In this document: one piece after another, positions 55,150 to 64,000 of the stretch
Numbering within the stretch: the stretch's first letter is position 1
Layout: each line of letters starts with the position of its first letter
Origin: Bacillus cereus group sp. RP43
GTDB taxonomy: Bacteria; Bacillota; Bacilli; Bacillales; Bacillaceae_G
Assembly (NCBI RefSeq): GCF_040459645.1
Contig: NZ_JARVHQ010000001.1
Span: 806,001 to 870,000 of the forward strand
Direction: 5' to 3'
Length of the DNA stretch: 64,000 bases
Position numbers and translations under genes: made by a program
Notes under the pieces: model-generated
What the model saw: the letters and a program-made list of their open reading frames with translations, nothing else
Database searches by the model: none
Told to the model about the DNA's origin: nothing

Positions 55150-55524
55150 TTAACGAATGAAATATGAATCAGGCATAGACATGAGCTGATAACAAATAGC
55201 TGCGAACAGTCCTACCGAGAAAATAATGAATCCCATATTACGTATACTTTTAATTTTTGAAGGTGCCCCATTAATCCCTGCTAATAAACCAGCTAGAGAG
55301 AAAAGCACCCAATATAGAACCGCTGGAATATGAAGAATATCCTCTCCGCTTATACCTTTGTTCAAAAAAATAAAAGGCATTATAACGAATGAGCAGCAAA
55401 TAATCCCCATTAAAATAGCAAGGAATTTACGATGAATAATTCCGGTTACCACTAAAAAAATACCACCAGCAATTCCGCACAACATGAGAAGCGGCATAAA
55501 AATCATCCAAATAATACTGAACAT
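55150..55524 (-). CDS. Four-helix membrane protein, paralog A
   Basis: A 124-aa protein, first of the tandem pair. Helices at about residues 4-26, 36-56, 72-92 and 100-118, with LYWVLFSLAGLLAGINGAPS near the middle. ATG 55524 has AAAGGAG 7 bp upstream; the TTG at 55530 is less likely. 13 bp separate it from its paralog. Function unknown. Confidence 0.75.
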   Translation of the reverse strand: MFSIIWMIFMPLLMLCGIAGGIFLVVTGIIHRKFLAILMGIICCSFVIMPFIFLNKGISGEDILHIPAVLYWVLFSLAGLLAGINGAPSKIKSIRNMGFIIFSVGLFAAICYQLMSMPDSYFIR

Positions 55525-55699
55525 ATACAAACTCCTTTATATTAATTAAGTAATATTTTACTACATGAGGTTTATTTTGGATATCTTTAATGAATATGAA
55601 TAACTTGATAGGAATGTATGGATGATGTGTTATTAGCTCTTTGAAAAGCTAGGGGATAGTGTGATGGGAGAAGAGTTTGAAGCTGTTATAAAAGAGTAA

Positions 55700-55730
55700 A
55701 GAGAGGTAGCGTGATGATACCTCTTTTTTA
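55700..55730. terminator. Terminator at CPBP gene end
   Basis: AGAGGTA and TACCTCT around a short loop; T-run on the plus strand and AAAGAG on the other. Confidence 0.7.
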
Positions 55731-56441
55731 CGTTGAAAAGGCGATTATATTAGTCAAAATATGTAATAGTATAGCTGGAATAATAGATTTAGTTTGTTTG
55801 TACAATAAACAAGCAAATATTCCCGTCATAAATGCGCTAACCATAATTCCCACAGAGTACGTATGAGCAATACCGAAAATTAAACTTGAGAGAATTACAG
55901 CTGGCCAAATGGTAAACTTCTCTTCGAAAAAACGAAGAAGAATACCTCTGCACACAAGCTCTTCAAAAATAGGTGCAAAAATCCCACCAGCTAGAAGTAA
56001 GAGAAGTGGATAGTGCTCTAGTGTTGAAAGTTGCAATGCATCAGACTGTTCTTGTACGGATGAAGGGAATGATTTATCTAATACAAACATATCTACAAAC
56101 AGGGTGAGTACATAATAAATGAGAACATAGATGTACATCTGAAAAGATTTTAAAACTCGAAAATCGAATGTGGGTAATACTAGTTCTTTCAGTGGTTTAT
56201 ATTTCATGATATATACGATTAGTAAAAGTAGGGCAACTAATTCATAACTTACATTTTCTATAGATTCAAGCAAAGGTTTATTTGTATCTGGGTTAATGTA
56301 TCCATATAACTCAATAGGTAAAAATGTAAAGAGTATATTTATTAATGAGAGACATGGAAAGAGAATGAATAAAACTCCAAGAAATTGTAACCATGACATG
56401 GAGTTTTTCTGTTCGTGTGGAATTTGTGCAGCGGGTTGCAT
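55728..56441 (-). CDS. CPBP family intramembrane glutamic endopeptidase
   Basis: A 237-aa membrane protease of the Abi/CPBP (Rce1-like) family. Motif 1 is FEELVCRGILLRFF (EE-x3-R), motif 2 is FGIAHTYSVG (F-x3-H), motif 3 is LLHILTNIIAF (H-x3-N). About six to seven helices. RBS GAGGTGAT. Such proteins serve in bacteriocin immunity, sporulation or prenyl-protein processing; the substrate cannot be told here. Confidence 0.88.
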   Translation of the reverse strand: MQPAAQIPHEQKNSMSWLQFLGVLFILFPCLSLINILFTFLPIELYGYINPDTNKPLLESIENVSYELVALLLLIVYIMKYKPLKELVLPTFDFRVLKSFQMYIYVLIYYVLTLFVDMFVLDKSFPSSVQEQSDALQLSTLEHYPLLLLLAGGIFAPIFEELVCRGILLRFFEEKFTIWPAVILSSLIFGIAHTYSVGIMVSAFMTGIFACLLYKQTKSIIPAILLHILTNIIAFST

Positions 56442-56570
56442 ATGTTCAAATCACCTCTTTATATTTATATATAAAATTATAGTTGATTTGAATTTGGAAT
56501 GTTACGTTTAAATATTACATACAAGATTTAAATTTGAAATATTCCGTGTGTTTTTTAGGGGGAAATAATA

Positions 56571-56602
56571 AAAGAGGTATCACCCTATAGTGATGCCTCT
56601 TT
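56571..56602. terminator. Terminator after HD gene
   Basis: AAAGAGGTATCAC and GTGATGCCTCTTT (one T-G) around CCTATA. Confidence 0.8.
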
Positions 56603-56603
56603 C

Positions 56604-57161
56604 TCAATGATAACTATGTTCTGCTTTGGGATTCGATTTCGATTGCTCTATTTGTAATTCACGCTCTACCAATCGGTCTAATTGCTGAATTGCTTTTAGT
56701 GCCTTTTCATAAGAAATAGTTCGGTAATGGTGTGCTCCGCCCGGTTCTTCATCGGCTTCATCTGCCCACTTAATAATGTTTTGTAGAGGTGTTCTTTCAA
56801 GTGATTGTTCTACTAGGAAAGAATCAGTATGCAATAGAATTGCAACAGAAATTTCTTTTGCTAGTTTTGGATGTTCTCCTAGTCTAATAAGCAACTTGTG
56901 AGCTCTTTCCGCTCCTTTAATTGCATGTATATCATTCTTTTTATATAAGTCATAGTCCCATTCGCCGCCTGTGTACCATGTATGATGTCCGATATCGTGA
57001 AGGAAACCAGCCTTTGTCGCAGCATCGACTGAGGCGTGATGCTTTTTGGCTAAGTGAAACGCATGGTAAGCGACAGCGATCGCGTGGACCATTCCAGAAC
57101 GATTTACATATTTTTGTGTAATGTGGTGTTTAAAAATTTGTTCAAGCGTAATACGGTGCAT
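56604..57161 (-). CDS. HD-domain hydrolase
   Basis: A 185-aa soluble HD protein. Metal motif: His in GMVHAIAVAYHAFHLAKKHH, HD in AGFLHDIGHHTWY, and a later LLHTDS plus KWADEADEE, in the order of the H..HD..D signature. Such enzymes hydrolyse nucleotides or phosphates. RBS AAAAGGAG. Transcribed alone, with terminators on both sides. Confidence 0.85.
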   Translation of the reverse strand: MHRITLEQIFKHHITQKYVNRSGMVHAIAVAYHAFHLAKKHHASVDAATKAGFLHDIGHHTWYTGGEWDYDLYKKNDIHAIKGAERAHKLLIRLGEHPKLAKEISVAILLHTDSFLVEQSLERTPLQNIIKWADEADEEPGGAHHYRTISYEKALKAIQQLDRLVERELQIEQSKSNPKAEHSYH

Positions 57162-57295
57162 AAAACATTCACTCCTTTTATCTAATGGTGTATATGAAGA
57201 AAATCGATCGGTTTAAATGTATTTTGAACATTGTACTCCATCAATCAGCGTTAGTAAAGTAGAAATGTTTAGGAGAAGAAAAATTTTATAGACAT

Positions 57296-57333
57296 AAAAA
57301 GATCACCTTAATTTTTTCTAAGGTGATCTTTTT
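57296..57333. terminator. sspI terminator
   Basis: AAAAAGATCACCTTA and TAAGGTGATCTTTTT around a T-rich loop; works on either strand. Confidence 0.92.
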
Positions 57334-57338
57334 ATTGT

Positions 57339-57548
57339 TTATTTTTTTAATCCTTGCTCCAGTGTTCCTAACATTTCGTGTTTTTCATTTTCATCAGCAT
57401 TTTTCCAAATGACTTCGAATAAAACGCCAAGACCTGGAAGCATTTTTTCTTCACCGCTTTGAATTGCATCGACAATCGTTTCTTGTAATTGGTCTTGTGA
57501 ATTTCCAGATACATTTGCTAATACAGCGCCGCGTAAATTAAAACTCAT
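57339..57548 (-). CDS. sspI: Small acid-soluble spore protein I
   Basis: A 69-aa SASP of the SspI type: [20 protein letters not shown] ... [10 protein letters not shown]. Made in the forespore, probably under sigma-G. ATG 57548 follows GAGGTGAAG; the frame extending to 57557 is not needed. Divergent from ysgA, as in B. subtilis. Confidence 0.95.
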   Translation of the reverse strand: MSFNLRGAVLANVSGNSQDQLQETIVDAIQSGEEKMLPGLGVLFEVIWKNADENEKHEMLGTLEQGLKK

Positions 57549-57663
57549 TATCTTCACCTCTTCTTCAGAATTGAAACTGACGTTAGTTTTTGTTCTTTTT
57601 TATGTAAATATGTATGAAAAATAGGCTATAATGATAAGACAAGAAGAGAGGGAAATACATATT

Positions 57664-58428
57664 ATGAAAAACATTGATTCAGTACAGAACCCGCGTGTGA
57701 AGCAGTGGAAAAAGCTGCAGACGAAAAAAGAGCGCGATAACAAAGGTTTATTTTTTGTAGAAGGATTCCATTTAGTAGAGGAAGCGTTAAAGGCAGGAGT
57801 TGTAACAGAACTTATCGTTTCAGATCAGACAGATCTTCCGAAAGATTGGACAGTTAATGATGTTGAAATGTATATTGTGCCTGAAGCAATTGTAAAAGTA
57901 CTTCGCGAAACAGAAACAACGCAAGGCGTATTTGCTGTTTGTGAGAAACATGAGAAAGAAGTAGCTCTTACTGATGGGAAATTTCTTTTATTAGACGGCC
58001 TTCAAGACCCAGGTAATTTGGGAACGATTATTCGTACAGCTGATGCAGCTGGTATTCATGCCGTTGTGCTTGGAGAAGGGTGCGTTGATGTTTATAATAG
58101 TAAAGTATTACGCTCTACACAAGGTTCTATTTTTCACTTACCGATCGTAAAAGGGAACTTAGAAGAATGGGTAGACAAGTTAAAAGAAAATAACGTCCCT
58201 GTATATGGAACGGCTCTTGAGAATGGAGTTCCATTTGGTGAAGTAACACCGGCTGGAAGTTTTGCATTAATTGTAGGAAATGAAGGAAGCGGCGTACGCC
58301 AAGAAATTCTTGCGAAAACGGATCAAAACCTGTATATTCCGATTTACGGCGGGGCAGAATCATTAAATGTTGCGGTTGCAGCAGGGATTTTAACGTATTA
58401 TTTACAAAGCCCAGTTGCGAACAAATAA
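57664..58428 (+). CDS. ysgA: TrmH/SpoU family RNA methyltransferase YsgA
   Basis: A 254-aa SPOUT methyltransferase. N-terminal substrate-binding domain (DSVQNPRVKQWKKLQTKKER) then the knotted domain: LLDGLQDPGNLGTIIRTADA (motif 1), LIVGNEGSGV (motif 2) and IPIYGGAESLNVAVAAGIL (motif 3). It methylates a ribose in rRNA or tRNA; the exact site is unknown. Upstream of the pheST T-box. Confidence 0.93.
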   Translation: MKNIDSVQNPRVKQWKKLQTKKERDNKGLFFVEGFHLVEEALKAGVVTELIVSDQTDLPKDWTVNDVEMYIVPEAIVKVLRETETTQGVFAVCEKHEKEVALTDGKFLLLDGLQDPGNLGTIIRTADAAGIHAVVLGEGCVDVYNSKVLRSTQGSIFHLPIVKGNLEEWVDKLKENNVPVYGTALENGVPFGEVTPAGSFALIVGNEGSGVRQEILAKTDQNLYIPIYGGAESLNVAVAAGILTYYLQSPVANK

Positions 58429-58494
58429 AAAACTTCTTATAATAAGTTGAAGTATATGTTTGTAATGAACATACAATAAAAGTTAAATAACGAA

Positions 58495-58740
58495 AAACGT
58501 TGATAGAGAAGAGTAGCTTACAAAATCGCCATATAGGGAGAGAGTGCCGTAGACTGAAAGCATTCTTATGGTAGATGGAAGTGAATTCACCTCTGGAGTT
58601 GGCGCCAGGACCATTTATATGTAAAGGCGTTCCGGTCAGAATTGATCGTTATAACTAATGAGTGGGCAGACATGTTCTGTCAATTTAGGGTGGTACCGCG
58701 AATTTACCTCGTCCCTTTTTGGGAGCGAGGTTTTTTTATT
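58495..58740 (+). promoter_or_regulatory. T-box leader of pheST (Phe)
   Basis: GGGTGGTACC at 58688-58697 is the T-box core. Specifier codon TTC (Phe) at 58586-58588 is followed by ACC. Terminator ACCTCGTCCC/GGGAGCGAGGT at 58706-58738 precedes pheS by 25 bp. Confidence 0.93.
58706..58738 (+). terminator. pheST T-box terminator
   Basis: A 10-11 bp stem with T-run; the 5' arm competes with the T-box antiterminator. Confidence 0.92.
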
Positions 58741-58762
58741 TTTAAAATTAGGAGGGTTCCAA

Positions 58763-59797
58763 ATGGAAGCACGTTTAAAAGAGCTAAAGCAAAAAGCGTT
58801 AGAGCTTATTGAAGAAGCGAAAGAGCTAAAGGGCTTAAACGACGTACGCGTAGCGTATTTAGGGAAAAAAGGTCCAATTACAGAAGTATTACGCGGCATG
58901 GGAAAATTATCAGCAGAAGAGCGTCCACGTATGGGAGCATTAGTAAATGAAGTACGTGAAGCGATTCAAACGCGTCTAGAAGACAAAATTGGCAACTTAG
59001 AAAAAGCAGTAATTGAGGCGAAATTAGCTACTGAAACAATTGATGTTACACTGCCAGGTCGTCCTGTTGAAACAGGTTGTCACCATCCGTTAACAGCAGT
59101 TGTTGAACAAATTGAAGATGTATTCATCGGTATGGGTTATGAAGTAGCTGAAGGAACAGAAGTAGAAAAAGACTACTACAACTTCGAAGCATTAAACTTA
59201 CCGAAAGATCACCCAGCGCGTGATATGCAAGATACATTCTATATTACAGAAGAAACGTTATTACGTACACATACATCTTCTGTGCAAGCACGTACGATGG
59301 AAAATAATAAAGAAAAAGGCCCAATCAAAATTATTTGTCCTGGTAAAGTGTATCGCCGCGATGACGATGATGCGACACATTCACACCAGTTCATGCAAAT
59401 TGAAGGTCTTGTAATTGATAAAAACATTCGTATGAGTGATTTAAAAGGTACACTGCAAGTATTCGTGAAAAAGATGTTCGGTGAAGACCGTGAAATCCGT
59501 CTTCGTCCAAGTTTCTTCCCATTCACAGAGCCATCTGTAGAGATGGATATTTCTTGTATGATGTGTCACGGTAAAGGTTGCGGCACTTGTAAAGGAACTG
59601 GCTGGATCGAAATTTTAGGCGCAGGTATGGTTCACCCGAACGTACTTGAAATGGCTGGTTATGATTCAAAAGAATATCAAGGTTTCGCATTTGGTATGGG
59701 CGCAGAACGTATCGCAATGTTGAAATACGGCGTAGATGACATTCGTCATTTCTATACAAATGATGTACGTTTCTTACAACAATTCAAACGAGCGTAA
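58763..59797 (+). CDS. pheS: Phenylalanine-tRNA ligase alpha subunit
   Basis: A 344-aa subunit. N-terminal coiled coil ([20 protein letters not shown]), then class II core: [20 protein letters not shown], motif 2 ([16 protein letters not shown]), motif 3 ([17 protein letters not shown]). A CxxC-x-CGTC cluster near residue 270 is common in the family. ATG 58763 follows AGGAGG; the frame extends into the T-box and is not coding there. Forms an alpha2beta2 enzyme with PheT. Confidence 0.97.
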   Translation: MEARLKELKQKALELIEEAKELKGLNDVRVAYLGKKGPITEVLRGMGKLSAEERPRMGALVNEVREAIQTRLEDKIGNLEKAVIEAKLATETIDVTLPGRPVETGCHHPLTAVVEQIEDVFIGMGYEVAEGTEVEKDYYNFEALNLPKDHPARDMQDTFYITEETLLRTHTSSVQARTMENNKEKGPIKIICPGKVYRRDDDDATHSHQFMQIEGLVIDKNIRMSDLKGTLQVFVKKMFGEDREIRLRPSFFPFTEPSVEMDISCMMCHGKGCGTCKGTGWIEILGAGMVHPNVLEMAGYDSKEYQGFAFGMGAERIAMLKYGVDDIRHFYTNDVRFLQQFKRA

Positions 59798-59815
59798 GGG
59801 AAGGAGAGGATAAAT

Positions 59816-62236
59816 ATGTTCGTATCATATCGTTGGTTACAAGAGTATGTAGATATTAAAGATGTAACAGCACAAGAACTAGCAGACAAAATCACGAAAA
59901 GTGGTATTGAAGTAGAAGGTGTTGAAGTATTAAATAAAGGTGTAAAAGGTGTTGTAGTTGGTCACGTATTAGAATGTGAAAAACACCCAGAAGCTGATAA
60001 ATTAAGCAAATGCTTAATCGATATCGGTGAAGAAGAGCCAGTTCAAATTATTTGTGGAGCTGCTAACATTGCAAAAGGTTTAAAAGTACCAGTTGCAAAA
60101 GTTGGCGCTGTACTTCCTGGTAACTTCAAAATTAAAAAAGCAAAACTACGTGGTGAAGCTTCTCACGGCATGGTTTGTGCTCTTCAGGAGCTTGGCATTG
60201 ATGGGAAATTAGTTTCAAAAGAATACGCAGATGGTATTTTCATCTTCCCAAGTGACGCTGAAGTTGGTGCAGATGCACTTGAAATTTTAAACTTACATGA
60301 TGAAGTACTTGAGCTTGGTTTAACACCAAACCGTGCAGATTGCTTAAACATGTTAGGTGTTGCATATGAAGTAGCTGCTATTTATGGCCGTGAAGTAAAA
60401 CTTCCGGCTATCGACTTACAAGAAACAGCAGAAAAAACTTCTGACTACATTTCTGTAAGTGTAGAAGCGAAAGAAGAAAACCCATTATATATTGCAAAAA
60501 TGGTGAAGAACGTAAAGATTGGTCCATCACCAATGTGGATGCAAACGCGCCTTATGGCAGCTGGCATTCGTCCAATTAGCAATGTAGTTGATATTACAAA
60601 CTACATTTTAATGGAATACGGTCAACCGTTACATGCATTCGATTACGATAAATTAGGTTCAAAAGAAATCGTTGTTCGTCTTGCAAAAGAAGGCGAAAAA
60701 ATTGAAACGCTAGATGATCAAGAGCGTACGTTACAAGAACATCATCTTGTAATTACAAACGGTACAAAAGCTTTAGCTGTTGCTGGTGTAATGGGCGGAG
60801 CTGATTCTGAAGTTACAAATGAGACGGTAAACGTTTTAATCGAGTCTGCATACTTTGCAGGTCAAACTGTACGCCGTACATCAAAAGACTTAGGTCTTCG
60901 TAGTGAATCAAGTGCACGTTTCGAAAAAGGAATCGACCCAACACGCACATTTGAAGCGATTCAACATGCAGCTGCTTTAATGGCAAAATACGCTGGCGGT
61001 GAAGCACTTGAAGGTGTAGTAGAAGCTGATAACTTACAAGTAGAAGAGCGTACAGTATCTGTTACAGCTGAGAAAGTCAACCGTGTATTAGGTACAGATA
61101 TTTCTGCAAGTGAAATGGGTACAATGTTCACAAACTTAAAATTCCCATTTACAGAAGTAGAAGGAACATTCCATGTAAATGTACCAGCACGTCGTCCTGA
61201 TATTACAATTTCAGAAGACTTAGTAGAAGAAGTAGGTCGTCTGTACGGTTATGATCACATTCCAGTTACATTACCTTCTGGAACGATGACACGTGGTAAA
61301 TTAACATCAGCACAAACGAAACGTCGTAAAGTACGCCGCTTCCTAGAAGGCGCTGGTTTATATGAAGCAATCACGTATTCATTAACAAGCGCTGACAAAG
61401 CGAAACAATACATGGTTGAGCCGAATGAAAAAGCTCCTGTAAATCTTGCGCTTCCAATGAGCGAAGAGCGTAGCCAACTTCGTTTAAGCTTAGTGCCACA
61501 ATTGTTAGAAGCAGTTTCATACAATGTTGCACGTAAAAACGACAGCGTTGCTTTATATGAAGTAGGTTCTATCTTCTTACCAACTGAAGCAGGAGAGCTT
61601 CCGAAAGAAGAACAACATCTTGCAGGTGTTATGACAGGTCTTGCTCTTCACCATGCATGGCAAGGTGAGAAGAAAGTTGTAGACTTCTTCGTTGTGAAAG
61701 GTGTGCTAGAAGGATTATTCGACGTACTAGGCGTTGCAAACCAAATCACATATGCACCAGCAAAACGTGAAGGTATGCATCCAGGCCGTACAGCTGACAT
61801 CGTATTAGATGGTGAAGCAATCGGGTTCATCGGTCAATTGCATCCGGAAACAGAAAAACAATTAGATGTGAAAAATACATTCGTATTTGAATTATCTCTT
61901 GCAAAAGTATTCGGTGCAGACGCTGAAGAAACTTACTACTCAGCAATTCCACGTTTCCCATCTATGACACGTGATATGGCTGTTGTAGTAACAACAGAAA
62001 CAAAAGCTGGTGAAATGAAGCAAGTCATTGCTGAAGCTGGCGGAGAACTTCTAAAAGAAGTAACACTATTCGACTTATACGAAGGTGAAAAAATGGAAGA
62101 AGGCAAGAAATCACTTGCATTCTCTATGAACTACTTCGATGCAGAACGTACATTAACAGACGAAGAAGTAACAGAAGCACATAGCCGTGTATTAACAGCG
62201 GTAGAAGAGAAATTTGGTGCGGAGTTACGTAAGTAA
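59816..62236 (+). CDS. pheT: Phenylalanine-tRNA ligase beta subunit
   Basis: An 806-aa subunit with tRNA-binding EMAP/OB domain (about 40-150), B3/B4 editing domain (200-400), B5, catalytic-like fold, and C-terminal FDX anticodon-binding domain ([17 protein letters not shown]). Full family length. RBS GGAAGGAGA, 18 bp after pheS. Terminator at 62240-62272. Confidence 0.97.
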   Translation: MFVSYRWLQEYVDIKDVTAQELADKITKSGIEVEGVEVLNKGVKGVVVGHVLECEKHPEADKLSKCLIDIGEEEPVQIICGAANIAKGLKVPVAKVGAVLPGNFKIKKAKLRGEASHGMVCALQELGIDGKLVSKEYADGIFIFPSDAEVGADALEILNLHDEVLELGLTPNRADCLNMLGVAYEVAAIYGREVKLPAIDLQETAEKTSDYISVSVEAKEENPLYIAKMVKNVKIGPSPMWMQTRLMAAGIRPISNVVDITNYILMEYGQPLHAFDYDKLGSKEIVVRLAKEGEKIETLDDQERTLQEHHLVITNGTKALAVAGVMGGADSEVTNETVNVLIESAYFAGQTVRRTSKDLGLRSESSARFEKGIDPTRTFEAIQHAAALMAKYAGGEALEGVVEADNLQVEERTVSVTAEKVNRVLGTDISASEMGTMFTNLKFPFTEVEGTFHVNVPARRPDITISEDLVEEVGRLYGYDHIPVTLPSGTMTRGKLTSAQTKRRKVRRFLEGAGLYEAITYSLTSADKAKQYMVEPNEKAPVNLALPMSEERSQLRLSLVPQLLEAVSYNVARKNDSVALYEVGSIFLPTEAGELPKEEQHLAGVMTGLALHHAWQGEKKVVDFFVVKGVLEGLFDVLGVANQITYAPAKREGMHPGRTADIVLDGEAIGFIGQLHPETEKQLDVKNTFVFELSLAKVFGADAEETYYSAIPRFPSMTRDMAVVVTTETKAGEMKQVIAEAGGELLKEVTLFDLYEGEKMEEGKKSLAFSMNYFDAERTLTDEEVTEAHSRVLTAVEEKFGAELRK

Positions 62237-62239
62237 TTG

Positions 62240-62272
62240 AAAATTGCCGGATTTAATTCCGGCAATTTTTTT
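62240..62272 (+). terminator. pheT terminator
   Basis: AAATTGCCGGA and TCCGGCAATTT around ATTTAAT, then Ts. Confidence 0.93.
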
Positions 62273-62394
62273 ATTGGAGCGGTTGTCGAGTGTTATCGGT
62301 AATTCGATATATTATAAAAATCGCCGATATATAGCAAGGTATCTTGCATCTTTCCCTCGAATGTAGTACATTAATTTTAGTTTAACAAAACGAA

Positions 62395-62662
62395 AGACGA
62401 TGATAAGGAAAAGTAGTATATACTATAATCCAAAGCGAGTCAGGGGCGGTGAGAGCCTGATGAGGCGGTATATGTGAAGAACACCTTGGAGTTGCTAACC
62501 GAAATTGAAACTTGTATTCAAGAGTAGACTTAGACGGGAATCCGGCCTGTTACAAACCGGGAAGTATGTATTACATACGAGTTAAAGTTGGTCTTTATGA
62601 CAAATTGGGTGGTACCGCGAAGTTTAACCTTTCGTCCCTTTATGGATGAAAGGTTTTTTTGT
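62395..62662 (+). promoter_or_regulatory. T-box leader of asnS (Asn)
   Basis: GGGTGGTACC at 62607-62616. Specifier codon AAC (Asn) at 62480-62482 is followed by ACC, the same layout as in thrS and pheS. Terminator at 62626-62660. A possible promoter TTGCAT-N17-TACATT lies near 62344-62372. Confidence 0.92.
62626..62660 (+). terminator. asnS T-box terminator
   Basis: AACCTTTCGTCC and GGATGAAAGGTT with seven Ts. Confidence 0.92.
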
Positions 62663-62694
62663 ATTTAAATATATCAGCAAAGGAGAATTTTACT

Positions 62695-64000
62695 ATGGAA
62701 AACACATTAGTAAAAAGTCTGTATAGAGATACAGATAAATACGCAGATCAAACAGTACAAGTATCAGGTTGGATTCGGAACTTACGTGATTCAAAAGCAT
62801 TTGGTTTCATCGAATTAAACGACGGTAGCTTCTTCAAAGGTGTTCAAATCGTTTTCGATACAGAATTAGAGAACTTCAAAGAAATTGCAAAGCTTCCACT
62901 TAGCTCTTCAGTTAAAGTAGAAGGTAAAGTAATTGCAACGCCTGGAGCGAAGCAACCATTTGAAATTAAAGCAGAAAAAATTGATATCGAGGGCTTATCG
63001 GATTCTGATTACCCACTTCAAAAGAAGCGTCATACGTTTGAATACTTACGTACAATCGCTCACTTACGTCCAAGAACAAATGCATTCTCTGCAACGTTCC
63101 GTGTACGTTCTATCGCAGCATTTGCGATTCACCAGTTCTTCCAAGAGCGTGGTTTCGTACATGTTCACACACCAATTATCACTGGTAGTGATACAGAAGG
63201 TGCAGGGGAAATGTTCCGCGTAACAACGCAAGACTTAAACAACGTACCAAAAGGTGAAGACGGACAAGTTGACGAATCAAAAGACTTCTTCGGCAAAGAA
63301 ACAAACTTAACAGTAAGTGGACAGCTGAATGCTGAAGCTTATGCGTTAGCGTTCCGTGATGTGTACACATTCGGACCTACATTCCGTGCAGAAAACTCAA
63401 ACACAACTCGCCACGCAGCGGAGTTCTGGATGGTTGAGCCTGAGATTGCATTCGCTGAATTAGGCGATGTAATGGATCTTACAGAAGATATGCTGAAATA
63501 TGCAATGAAATACGTACTAGAGCATGCACCAGAAGAAATGGACTTCTTCAACAGCTTCGTTGATAAAACAGTTCTAGAGCGCATGAACAACGTAATCAAC
63601 TCTGACTTCGGTCGCATCACTTATACAGAAGCAATTAAAGTACTTCAAGAATCAGGTGCTGATTTCAAATACCCAGTAGAATGGGGTATTGACTTACAAA
63701 CAGAGCATGAAAGATACTTATCAGAAGAAATCTTCAAACGCCCTGTATTCGTAACTGACTATCCGAAAGACATTAAAGCGTTCTACATGCGTATGAACGA
63801 AGATGGTAAAACAGTAGCTGCTACTGACCTTCTAGTTCCTGGAATCGGCGAATTAATCGGCGGTAGCCAACGTGAAGAAAGAATGGACGTTTTAGTAGAC
63901 AGAATTAAAGAATTAGGTATGAACGAAGAAGACTACTGGTGGTACTTAGAACTTAGAAAATACGGCGGTACAAAACACGCTGGATTCGGTCTAGGTTTCG
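62695..64000 (+). CDS. asnS: Asparagine-tRNA ligase, 3' truncated by window
   Basis: The first 435 codons of a class IIb synthetase. OB-fold anticodon domain ([20 protein letters not shown]), motif 2 ([20 protein letters not shown]) and the start of motif 3 ([12 protein letters not shown]) are present, so only about the last 30 residues are missing. No stop codon occurs before the window ends. ATG 62695 follows AAAGGAG. The Asn T-box upstream supports AsnRS over AspRS. Confidence 0.96.
   Translation, partial: MENTLVKSLYRDTDKYADQTVQVSGWIRNLRDSKAFGFIELNDGSFFKGVQIVFDTELENFKEIAKLPLSSSVKVEGKVIATPGAKQPFEIKAEKIDIEGLSDSDYPLQKKRHTFEYLRTIAHLRPRTNAFSATFRVRSIAAFAIHQFFQERGFVHVHTPIITGSDTEGAGEMFRVTTQDLNNVPKGEDGQVDESKDFFGKETNLTVSGQLNAEAYALAFRDVYTFGPTFRAENSNTTRHAAEFWMVEPEIAFAELGDVMDLTEDMLKYAMKYVLEHAPEEMDFFNSFVDKTVLERMNNVINSDFGRITYTEAIKVLQESGADFKYPVEWGIDLQTEHERYLSEEIFKRPVFVTDYPKDIKAFYMRMNEDGKTVAATDLLVPGIGELIGGSQREERMDVLVDRIKELGMNEEDYWWYLELRKYGGTKHAGFGLGF

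Noticed and set aside
55660..55699. Short plus-strand frame MGEEFEAVIKE before a terminator
   Set aside because: Eleven codons, no clear RBS; could be debris but cannot be supported.

Overview
The window looks like chromosome of a Bacillus cereus group bacterium. The DNA is AT-rich, ribosome binding sites are strong (AAAGGAGG type), and GTG and TTG starts are common. Spore genes are present (sspI, ytvI, ytaF, ytrH, ytrI, ytxC), as are three T-box leaders, and two copies of a roughly 160-bp repeat flanked by TTTAT that fits the B. cereus repeat bcr1. From memory, gene order largely follows the Bacillus subtilis ald/ytkL to pheT/asnS backbone. I see no rRNA, tRNA, CRISPR, prophage or complete insertion sequence.

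Layout. 1-1821: end of a short-chain dehydrogenase gene and ald. 1829-6309: accessory block with a self-regulating HTH/membrane-protein pair, a Ser/Gly/Cys-tailed membrane protein, a cupin-GNAT-DUF6176 cassette, gene debris including an anti-sigma factor tail, and a DUF3221 lipoprotein. 6310-12935: M24 peptidase, ytkL, ytoI, ytpI, nrnA, ytrH-ytrI. 13053-23970: dnaE, then malic enzyme, a GntR-family regulator, accDA, pfkA, pyk and fxsA, linking replication, the pyruvate/malonyl-CoA node and lower glycolysis. 24408-30410: ytvI, ytwI and the TCA set citZ-icd-mdh. 30581-41108: MaoC-like protein, phoPR, polA-mutM-ytaF-coaE, gapB, speD. 41250-45506: nrdR, the primosome genes dnaB-dnaI, ytxC. 45541-49308: thrS behind a threonine T-box and infC-rpmI-rplT behind an L20-type leader. 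49700-57333: dUTPase, ysdC, a divergent TetR/efflux module, two tandem membrane paralogs, a CPBP protease, an HD hydrolase. 57339-64000: sspI, ysgA, pheST (Phe T-box) and the first part of asnS (Asn T-box).

Genes acting together: phoPR is a complete two-component system, followed directly by a promoter carrying four 11-bp-phased PhoP boxes and ending at strong terminators before polA. citZ-icd-mdh supply the oxidative TCA arm, while gapB, with CcpN-type operators on its promoter, serves gluconeogenesis. A perfect FadR/GntR-type palindrome sits just after the putative start site of the malic enzyme gene, whose neighbour encodes a GntR-family regulator.

The least explained elements are (1) the structured speD leader, with a 7-nt anti-Shine-Dalgarno run that can pair either upstream or with the speD ribosome binding site, and (2) the PhoP-box transcription unit between phoR and polA. 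Also notable are the tandem 21-bp operator before the HTH gene, a terminator-bearing leader before the efflux genes, a short-chain dehydrogenase lacking its catalytic Tyr and Ser, and an EF-hand-like loop in YtaF. All calls rest on reading the sequence and on remembered family knowledge. No alignments or folding programs were run.
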